This document shows, piece after piece, positions 1 through 6,073 of a DNA stretch of 7,196 bases. The DNA lies in NCBI GenBank assembly GCA_038214085.1, contig JBBQSF010000141.1, forward strand, positions 1 to 7,196. The letters run 5' to 3'. The stretch's first letter is position 1. Each line of letters starts with the position of its first letter. The position numbers were made by a program, and so were the translations under genes. The DNA comes from JBBQSF01 sp038214085 (GTDB taxonomy: Bacteria; Bacteroidota; Bacteroidia; Bacteroidales; CG2-30-32-10). Below the pieces are notes generated by a model. That model was not told the DNA's origin and did no database searches. It worked only from the letters and a program-made list of their open reading frames with translations.

Positions 1-764
1 TGGCGTGTATTTCAAACGATCCTAGTTTTGAATTAAATCCCCTTATGGGCAAGTCCATTAATCTTGATGCATTTGAACCATTGGTTGAAATTTCAAAAAA
101 AGCTGGAGTAAAGCGCTTTATCTATGCTTCTTCATCAAGTGTTTATGGCATTAAAGAGGAACCGAATGTTAATGAAGCTATGGCGCTTGATCCATTGACT
201 GATTATTCCAAATTCAAAGCATTGTGCGAAGAAATACTCGAAAAGCATCGCTCTGATAATTTCACTACTTGTACTATCAGACCAGCTACTGTTTGCGGTT
301 ATGGAAAAAGATTAAGACTTGATTTAACAGTTAATATTCTTACCAACCTTGCCATAAATAAAGGCGAAATTACTGTGTTTGGAGGAGCTCAGAAACGTCC
401 GAATATTCATATTGAAGATATGACAGATTTGTATTGCCTACTGATTACATTACCAAAAGAGAAAATTTCAGGTAAAATTTGGAATGCTGGTTTCGAAAAT
501 CATACAGTTTCAGAAATTGCAAACATGGTTAAAAATGTAATTGGTGAAAATATTAAAATCACAACTTCTCCAACAAATGATAACCGCTCTTATCATATTT
601 CTTCCGAAAAAATAAAGAATGATATTGGTTTTGTTGCAATGCATACTATCGAAGATGCAGTTATTGACCTGAAATCGGCATTCGACAAAGGATTGGTACC
701 CGATTCTTTAACCAATGATAAATACTTTAACGTTAAACGAATGCAAAAAATTAATCTTACATAA
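1..764 (+). CDS. NAD(P)-dependent sugar epimerase/dehydratase (extended SDR), 5'-partial
   Basis: This gene runs off the left edge. The open frame has no stop back to base 3, and the residues before the ATG at 45 (ACISNDPSFELNPL) are normal SDR sequence, so that ATG is internal. Of the protein, 253 residues are visible; the N-terminal Rossmann strand with GxxGxxG, probably some 60-80 residues, is missing. Counting from the codon at base 3, I see the catalytic Ser segment ASSSSVYG (about 42-49), the catalytic pair Tyr68-xxx-Lys72 (DYSKFK), a sugar-binding segment RPATVCGYGKR (93-103) and VFGGAQKRPNIHIEDM (125-140). These place it among extended SDRs acting on NDP-sugars (4-epimerases, 4,6-dehydratases, HldD-like enzymes) in the cytoplasm. 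The exact substrate cannot be read from the sequence. It ends 3 nt before the aminotransferase gene, so the two are probably co-transcribed; a keto-sugar from this enzyme could feed that transaminase (inference). Confidence 0.88.
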   Translation, partial: ACISNDPSFELNPLMGKSINLDAFEPLVEISKKAGVKRFIYASSSSVYGIKEEPNVNEAMALDPLTDYSKFKALCEEILEKHRSDNFTTCTIRPATVCGYGKRLRLDLTVNILTNLAINKGEITVFGGAQKRPNIHIEDMTDLYCLLITLPKEKISGKIWNAGFENHTVSEIANMVKNVIGENIKITTSPTNDNRSYHISSEKIKNDIGFVAMHTIEDAVIDLKSAFDKGLVPDSLTNDKYFNVKRMQKINLT

Positions 765-767
765 ACA

Positions 768-1877
768 ATGAAGGTTCCTTATATTGATCTGGCTATTCAG
801 CATAAAAATATTAAACTTGAATTGCTCGAAGCTGTTTCTGCTATTTTTGAAACAGGGCAATTTGTGCTTGGTGATGAAGTAAAAAGATTTGAAAAGAGTT
901 TTGCAGAGTTATGTGGAACCGATTATGCTGTGAGTGTAGCTAATGGGACTGATGCACTTTTTTTAACAATGAACGCGCTGGGTGTTGGTAAAGGCGATGA
1001 AGTAATAACTGCTCCTAATTCTTACCTCGCCTCTGCTTCTTCCATTGCTATTGCAGGCGCAACTCCGGTATTTGCTGATGTGCGCGATGATTTTAATCTT
1101 GATCCGGAGAGCGTAATAAAAGCCATTACACCCAAAACTAAAGCCATTATTGCAGTGCATTTAACCGGCAGACCGGCTCCAATTACTGAATTGTCTGATA
1201 TTGCCAAACAGTATAATATTCATCTTATCGAAGATGCTGCACAGGCTGTAGGTGCCGAATACAAAAGTAAAAGAGTAGGAAGCTTTGGAATAGCGGGATG
1301 TTTTAGCTTACACCCTTTAAAAAATTTATCTGCTTGTGGTGATGGAGGCGTGATTACAACAAGTAATGAGGAATTATACAATTTCCTCCTGAAGGCTCGC
1401 AATCATGGGTTGAAAAACCGCGATGAATGTGCTTTTTGGAGTTATAACTCCCGGCTTGACAATATGCAGGCGGCCATTCTTAATGTAAAGATGAAAGAAA
1501 TTGATAGTTGGACAAAAAGACGAAGAGAGATTGCAAATATCTATCAGCAGAAATTAAAAACTATTGAAAATATTTTTCTTCCATTCGATAAAGAATTTGA
1601 AAAAGCAGTTTATCACACATTTATTATTCAGACTCCCAAGAGAGATTTGTTACAAAAATATTTAGCCGAACAAGGTATCGATACGAAGATTCATTATCCT
1701 GTTGCTATTCATTTGCAGGAAGCAGCTAAGTATTTGGGATACAAAAAAGGAGATTTTCCTGTTGCCGAAAAACAAACCGAAACAATTCTTAGTTTACCTG
1801 TGTTTCCCGAATTGACAAATGAGCAGATAAATTATGTTTCTCAGTCAATAATTGATTTTTTTTATAAAAATATATAA
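768..1877 (+). CDS. DegT/DnrJ/EryC1/StrS family PLP-dependent sugar aminotransferase
   Basis: The 369-residue protein has the normal length for the DegT/DnrJ/EryC1/StrS family, which transfers an amino group, usually from glutamate, onto a keto group of an NDP-sugar. Visible family features are the phosphate-binding ANGTDAL (58-64), the EDAAQA segment (155-160) whose Asp156 and Gln159 should contact the PLP ring, Ser180, and the Schiff-base Lys185 within SLHPLKNL, followed by GDGGVITT (191-198). A C-terminal KIHYP segment is also typical. The ATG at 768 lies 3 nt after the upstream stop and begins the usual MKVPYIDL opening, which supports this start. No Shine-Dalgarno is seen. The stop overlaps the next start in TAATG. 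Flanking SDR enzymes could supply the 3- or 4-keto substrate. Which position and which sugar are aminated cannot be told from sequence. A role in an amino sugar for a surface glycan is likely. Confidence 0.95.
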   Translation: MKVPYIDLAIQHKNIKLELLEAVSAIFETGQFVLGDEVKRFEKSFAELCGTDYAVSVANGTDALFLTMNALGVGKGDEVITAPNSYLASASSIAIAGATPVFADVRDDFNLDPESVIKAITPKTKAIIAVHLTGRPAPITELSDIAKQYNIHLIEDAAQAVGAEYKSKRVGSFGIAGCFSLHPLKNLSACGDGGVITTSNEELYNFLLKARNHGLKNRDECAFWSYNSRLDNMQAAILNVKMKEIDSWTKRRREIANIYQQKLKTIENIFLPFDKEFEKAVYHTFIIQTPKRDLLQKYLAEQGIDTKIHYPVAIHLQEAAKYLGYKKGDFPVAEKQTETILSLPVFPELTNEQINYVSQSIIDFFYKNI

Positions 1878-2896
1878 TGGGAAAAGAAAATATAATCGAT
1901 CTTTTTAAGGATAGTTACGCAAAGGATAAGAAATATATTAAAAAGTGGCTCGTATCATGGGCTTACCAGATTAAAAGAAATCAAAAAAATCAAAAATATG
2001 AGGATACGCTACCTGATGATTTTTATAAATTTCAAGGGAAGCAAGATTTAGTGAAATGGATGAAGTGGTTTTTGCCTAAATACCCTGATTATATTGGCAC
2101 AGAACACTTACAAAATTTAATCAATGCAAGTCTTGAAAATGATAAAAAAATAATCAAAGAATTAGAACTTGACTATGACTTTTCTGATTATCATTTAAAC
2201 ATTGGATTAAACAATGCGCACGACTTTTATATTCCTCAAATGTATCCTGTGCAGGAACGATATAAAATTAAAAATGTACTGGATTTTGGTGCGGGATATG
2301 GTAGGCAAGCTAACCTTTGGTCATCAGTAAACGATAGTATATACTTGGCAATGGATGCAATTCCGAATGCTTATTGCCTGCAGAATTTGTATTTAAAAAA
2401 CCTTGGAAAACCTTTTAATGATTATATCGAAAACCCTGAAGGTTTTGAATTTCATAATGACAAAAAAGGAATTTACCATATCCCAACCTGGCGTTACGAT
2501 CTGATTCCAGACAATTCCTTCGACCTTGTTTTATGTGTACAGGTTTTGCCTGAACTTAATTCAAAGCTCGTAAAAACAATGATGTTGCAGTTTCAAAGAA
2601 TATTAAAACCTGGTGGAGTGTTGTATATCCGCGATAATACTTATTCATGGAAACCTGCCGGAAAAGTAGATGTGGATAAATTTCTACAAAAGAATAATTT
2701 TGTTTTGGAATTCAAACCTCATGTTATCGACAAAGTAGATATTATTGGAGTGCCAAGAATTTGGAGAAAAATTGACCCAGAGGTTCGGAATTCTCAATTG
2801 TATAGCTTTAATCAGAAGATGAATCAATTTTTAAAAGATGCCGACACATTTTCGGGTGGCAGGTTATCTAAACTAAAAAAATCAATTAAAAAATAA
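1877..2896 (+). CDS. class I SAM-dependent methyltransferase, probably sugar-modifying
   Basis: The 339-residue protein carries a Rossmann-type methyltransferase core in its second half. Motif I is VLDFGAGYGR (134-143), an acidic residue ends the second strand (YLAMD, Asp160), a motif IV-like strand is FDLVLCVQVLPEL (215-227), and LKPGGVLYIRDN (243-254) is the usual post-motif helix and strand. The first 130 residues are Lys/Tyr/Trp-rich, lack a signal peptide or membrane helix, and resemble no domain I can name; they may form a substrate-recognition cap. The start overlaps the stop of the aminotransferase gene by one base (TAATG), so translational coupling is likely. Because it sits between sugar-nucleotide genes, O- or N-methylation of a sugar is the best guess. 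A lipid or protein acceptor cannot be excluded. The methyltransferase fold is well supported; the substrate is inference. Confidence 0.85.
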   Translation: MGKENIIDLFKDSYAKDKKYIKKWLVSWAYQIKRNQKNQKYEDTLPDDFYKFQGKQDLVKWMKWFLPKYPDYIGTEHLQNLINASLENDKKIIKELELDYDFSDYHLNIGLNNAHDFYIPQMYPVQERYKIKNVLDFGAGYGRQANLWSSVNDSIYLAMDAIPNAYCLQNLYLKNLGKPFNDYIENPEGFEFHNDKKGIYHIPTWRYDLIPDNSFDLVLCVQVLPELNSKLVKTMMLQFQRILKPGGVLYIRDNTYSWKPAGKVDVDKFLQKNNFVLEFKPHVIDKVDIIGVPRIWRKIDPEVRNSQLYSFNQKMNQFLKDADTFSGGRLSKLKKSIKK

Positions 2897-2900
2897 TCGA

Positions 2901-3896
2901 ATGAAAGCATTAGTAACAGGAGGTTGTGGCTTTATCGGAAGCCATATGGTTGACAGGCTTCTTAATGAAGGATTTGACGTAGTGGTTATTGATAATCTCA
3001 GTACCGGTCGTTTACTCAACCTCGAACATCATAAAGACAATTCAAAGTTATCTGTAAATATTGCTGATATTTCTGACTTTGAAATGATATTGCCTTTTTT
3101 TGAAGGCGTGGATTGGGTTTTTCATCTTGCAGCACTTGCAGATATTGTTCCTTCAATTGAAAAGCCTCTCGAATATCATAAATCGAATGTGGATGGAACA
3201 ATAAATGTTCTGGAATGTTGCAGGAAATTTAAAGTTAAACGTATTATTTATGCCGCTTCTTCCTCGTGTTATGGAATTCCAGATGTTTACCCAACACCCG
3301 AAACTGCAGAAATACGCCCTCAATACCCTTATGCAGTTACAAAATTCATTGGTGAAAGTTATGCTTTAAACTGGCAGCAGATTTATAATTTGCCTATAAC
3401 AGCAATGCGCTTTTTTAATGTTTACGGTCCACGTTCACGTACAAGTGGTACCTATGGTGCAGTGTTTGGTGTTTTTCTGTCGCAGAAAATTAAAAACAAA
3501 CCATTTACAGTTGTTGGCGATGGAACCCAAACCCGCGATTTTACCTTTGTTACTGATATTGTTAATGCATGTTTTATGGCTGCTGGCAACAATAATGCTA
3601 TTGGAAAAATTATGAATGTGGGTAGCGACAATACGTATAGCGTAAACCGTCTTGTGGCTTTACTTGGGGGCGAGGTTACCTATATTCCGAAACGACCGGG
3701 AGAACCTGATTGTACTTTTGCTGACATTTCAAGGATAAAAGAAGTACTCAATTGGAAACCTTTGGTTTCGTTAGAACAAGGTGTTGAAATTATGCTCCAA
3801 AACATTGAGTATTGGCGCGAAGCACCTTTGTGGGAGCCAGATTCTATAGCCGAAGCAACTAAAAGCTGGTTTAAATATTTGGGTAAAAATTCTTAA
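2901..3896 (+). CDS. NDP-sugar epimerase/dehydratase, UDP-glucose or UDP-GlcNAc 4-epimerase-like (extended SDR)
   Basis: This is a complete 331-residue extended SDR. The NAD-binding motif is GGCGFIG (7-13), Asp31 follows the second strand as expected for the adenosine ribose, the HLAAL segment is at 75-79, the catalytic Ser region is AASSSCYG (118-125), and Tyr144-xxx-Lys148 (YAVTK) is the catalytic pair. MRFFNVYGPR (169-178) and GDGTQTRDFTFVTD (206-219) match the sugar-binding half of the UDP-glucose/UDP-GlcNAc 4-epimerase type. A C-terminal tail of about 25 residues rich in Trp (YWREAPLWEP, then KSWFKYLG) goes beyond the usual end near the last conserved helix. The ATG at 2901 is 4 nt after the previous stop and starts directly at the Rossmann strand, so it is secure. 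Epimerisation at C4 is most likely, but heptose epimerase or 4,6-dehydratase activity cannot be excluded by eye. Confidence 0.92.
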   Translation: MKALVTGGCGFIGSHMVDRLLNEGFDVVVIDNLSTGRLLNLEHHKDNSKLSVNIADISDFEMILPFFEGVDWVFHLAALADIVPSIEKPLEYHKSNVDGTINVLECCRKFKVKRIIYAASSSCYGIPDVYPTPETAEIRPQYPYAVTKFIGESYALNWQQIYNLPITAMRFFNVYGPRSRTSGTYGAVFGVFLSQKIKNKPFTVVGDGTQTRDFTFVTDIVNACFMAAGNNNAIGKIMNVGSDNTYSVNRLVALLGGEVTYIPKRPGEPDCTFADISRIKEVLNWKPLVSLEQGVEIMLQNIEYWREAPLWEPDSIAEATKSWFKYLGKNS

Positions 3897-3919
3897 CTTT
3901 ACATTTTATTTTTTCGATT

Positions 3920-5440
3920 ATGACAAACTCAAAAATATTAAGCCTCGACGACCTTGCTGTTGTTATTGATAATTTAAAAAAACAAGGAAAGTCGGTTGCG
4001 CATTGTCATGGTTGTTTTGATCTCCTGCATTTAGGGCATATAAAACATTTTGAAGCTGCAAAAAATGCTGCTGATGTTGTAATTGTTACAATTACCCCCG
4101 ACAGATTTGTGAATAAAGGCCCGGGAAGACCTGTGTTTAATGAAACGCTTCGCATGGAAGCAATTGCTGCACTTCAGGCAGTTGATTATGTAGCCCTTAA
4201 TAAGTGGGAAACAGCTATAGAAACAATAAAAATATTAAAACCATCCTTTTATGTAAAAGGTCAGGATTATAAAGACAGGGAGCAAGATCTTACCAAAAAT
4301 ATCTATCTCGAAGAAGATGCAGTAAAATCTGTTGGTGGCGAAATTTATTTTACCGAAGAAATTGTTTTTTCATCATCTACACTGATAAACGCACATTTTA
4401 GTCCTTATGATGAAAAAGTACAGGGCTTTATGCATGACATGAAACATAAGTATTCATCGGAAAAAGTGATTTCTTATATTAATGCATTAAAAGATATCAG
4501 GGTGCTGGTTATTGGAGATACAATTATTGACGAATATCATTATTGTTTACCCCTAGGAAAATCATCCAAATCGCCAACAATTTCAACTGTTTTTCTTCGA
4601 AGTGAAGCATATGCAGGAGGAGCTCTTGCCATTGCAAATCATCTTGAACAATATTCAGGTAAGGTGGAGCTTGTAACAGTACTGGGCTCACAAAACAGTC
4701 AGTTAAATATTATTGAAGACAAACTTTCAAAAGGTGTTGAACGAAAATTCTTTTATAGAAGCGACAGCCCTACAAACACCAAACGAAGGTATCTTGATAA
4801 ATATTTAAATACAAAGCTATTTGAGGTTACTTTTATGAATGATAAGTTTATAGATAGTGCTCTTGAAAATGAAATAATTTCTTACCTGAAACAAAATATC
4901 GACAATTATGATTTGGTTTTGATTTGTGATTTTGGGCATGGATTTATTTCTCCAGGTTTGCAAAAATATTTGCAGGATTCCGGAAAATATCTATCAATTA
5001 ACGCACAAACAAACAGCAATAACTTCGGTTTTAACTATATTACAAAATACCGAAACGCTGGTTATATCTCTATTGACGAGAAAGAGCTCCGGCTTCCGTT
5101 TGGCGATAATTACGGCAAATTAGAAACACTTATTGAAAAATTGAGTGAGATTACCAATTGCAATGATATTACAATAACATTAGGGCAGGCTGGATCCACG
5201 CTTTATTCCAATGGGAAATATTATTCATCGCCAGCTTTTGCAAATTCTGTGAAAGATTCTGTTGGTGCCGGAGATGCTGTTTTATCTATTACTTCATTGC
5301 TGGCGTATTCAAAAGCACCTGCTGATTTAATTCCTTTTATTGGGAACTGCATGGGTACAATAGCTGTAAATATTATTGGCAACGAACATCCTGTTTACAA
5401 AAAGGACCTTACTAAATTTATCAAACATTTTATGAAATAG
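3920..5440 (+). CDS. bifunctional nucleotidyltransferase / PfkB sugar kinase, HldE-like with reversed domain order
   Basis: The 506-residue protein has two domains. Residues about 25-160 are a cytidylyltransferase-fold nucleotidyltransferase: HGCFDLLHLGH (30-40) contains the HxGH motif (His37, His40), and GRPVFNE (69-75), VDYV (88-91), YVKGQDY (111-117) and SSSTLI (151-156) follow the pattern of the HldE adenylyltransferase half. Residues about 193-505 are a PfkB/ribokinase-type kinase: VLVIGDTIIDEY (195-206), AGGA (232-235) and DSVGAGDA (446-453) with the presumed catalytic base Asp452. HldE, the heptose-7-phosphate kinase/heptose-1-phosphate adenylyltransferase, has the kinase first, so this protein is permuted. 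Usual HldE kinase motifs are also altered, with LGKSSKSPT (212-220) and NAQTNS (361-366) at positions I would expect to differ. A SIS isomerase gene follows after 5 nt, consistent with an NDP-heptose or related route. Substrate and nucleotide are inferred, so no gene symbol is given. Confidence 0.88.
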   Translation: MTNSKILSLDDLAVVIDNLKKQGKSVAHCHGCFDLLHLGHIKHFEAAKNAADVVIVTITPDRFVNKGPGRPVFNETLRMEAIAALQAVDYVALNKWETAIETIKILKPSFYVKGQDYKDREQDLTKNIYLEEDAVKSVGGEIYFTEEIVFSSSTLINAHFSPYDEKVQGFMHDMKHKYSSEKVISYINALKDIRVLVIGDTIIDEYHYCLPLGKSSKSPTISTVFLRSEAYAGGALAIANHLEQYSGKVELVTVLGSQNSQLNIIEDKLSKGVERKFFYRSDSPTNTKRRYLDKYLNTKLFEVTFMNDKFIDSALENEIISYLKQNIDNYDLVLICDFGHGFISPGLQKYLQDSGKYLSINAQTNSNNFGFNYITKYRNAGYISIDEKELRLPFGDNYGKLETLIEKLSEITNCNDITITLGQAGSTLYSNGKYYSSPAFANSVKDSVGAGDAVLSITSLLAYSKAPADLIPFIGNCMGTIAVNIIGNEHPVYKKDLTKFIKHFMK

Positions 5441-5445
5441 TTCTC

Positions 5446-6060
5446 ATGGAAATAGAAAAATTTGTTGAAAAATATTATTCCGAATTTCAAAATGCTATTG
5501 AACATATCGAAACTTCAGATAATTCAAACAATAGCCTGAAATTCGATATTGGAATTGACTTAGCAGTTAAACTGCTTTTTGAAATTCAAAACAAAAAAAA
5601 CAGAATTTACATCGTTGGCAATGGTGGAAGCGCAGCAATTGCAAGCCATACTGCTACTGATTTATTGAAGAATGGAAATATTCCGGCAACTGCATTTAAC
5701 GATGCATCATTACTCACTTGTATCTCTAACGATATTGGATTCGAGGATGTTTTTGCAAAACCTATTGAAATGCTTGCCCGAGAGGGCGATTTGGTAATTT
5801 GCATAAGCAGTTCGGGTAATTCAGCAAATATTGTTAAAGCTGCAATAACTGCAAAGCAAAAAGCTTGTCATGTAATCACATTGTCGGGGTTTATTCCAGA
5901 TAACAAATTACGCCCACTTGGAAATATCAACTTTTTTGTCCCTTCTTTTTCTTATGGATTCCTCGAAATAATCCACCAGTATATTCTGCATTGCATACTG
6001 GATGCTAAAATGTTTTGCTTTGATGAAAAGGATATATATAATCAAAACCGATTATTTTAA
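5446..6060 (+). CDS. SIS-domain sugar-phosphate isomerase, GmhA-like
   Basis: The 204-residue protein has the length and shape of phosphoheptose isomerase GmhA, a cytoplasmic enzyme that turns sedoheptulose 7-phosphate into D-glycero-D-manno-heptose 7-phosphate. The SIS phosphate-binding segments are GNGGSAA (58-64) and ISSSGNSAN (120-128). FNDASLLTCISNDIGFEDVF (84-103) matches the GmhA middle region, and His177 and His182 keep the five-residue spacing of the GmhA C-terminal helix, so His182 would match the catalytic His180 of E. coli GmhA. Aligned from memory, the catalytic Glu65 of E. coli is replaced by Asp72 here and the region before His177 is one residue shorter. It may therefore act on another sugar phosphate. 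The start at 5446 is 5 nt after the kinase gene's stop and no Shine-Dalgarno is visible. Isomerase of the GmhA type is likely; the substrate is inferred from the kinase/nucleotidyltransferase next door. Confidence 0.86.
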   Translation: MEIEKFVEKYYSEFQNAIEHIETSDNSNNSLKFDIGIDLAVKLLFEIQNKKNRIYIVGNGGSAAIASHTATDLLKNGNIPATAFNDASLLTCISNDIGFEDVFAKPIEMLAREGDLVICISSSGNSANIVKAAITAKQKACHVITLSGFIPDNKLRPLGNINFFVPSFSYGFLEIIHQYILHCILDAKMFCFDEKDIYNQNRLF

Positions 6061-6073
6061 TTAATTAGTATAC

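Noticed and set aside
963..1402. Open frames on the minus strand within the aminotransferase gene
   Set aside because: They lie wholly inside a well-supported + strand gene and their translations show no domain or motif.
1856..1863. Run of eight T at the end of the aminotransferase gene as a possible terminator
   Set aside because: It encodes Asp-Phe-Phe-Tyr in frame, no GC-rich stem precedes it, and the next gene overlaps the stop.
3016..3201. Minus-strand open frame inside the second epimerase gene
   Set aside because: It is antisense to the conserved Rossmann region, with no motif and no plausible leader.
3418..3615. Alternative-frame open frame on the + strand within the second epimerase gene
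   Set aside because: It overlaps the conserved sugar-binding region of the real frame and encodes a low-information protein.
3878..3901. TTTG and TAACTTTA ahead of the bifunctional gene as a Bacteroidota-type promoter (TTTG / TAnnTTTG)
   Set aside because: The second element has the wrong last base and the spacing is only 12 nt instead of about 19-20, so this is probably chance in T-rich DNA.
4926..5123. Alternative-frame open frame in the kinase half of the bifunctional gene
   Set aside because: It sits within the conserved PfkB domain and has no recognisable features of its own.
5607..5804. Minus-strand open frame within the isomerase gene
   Set aside because: It is antisense to the SIS phosphate-binding motifs and is a by-product of their codon use.
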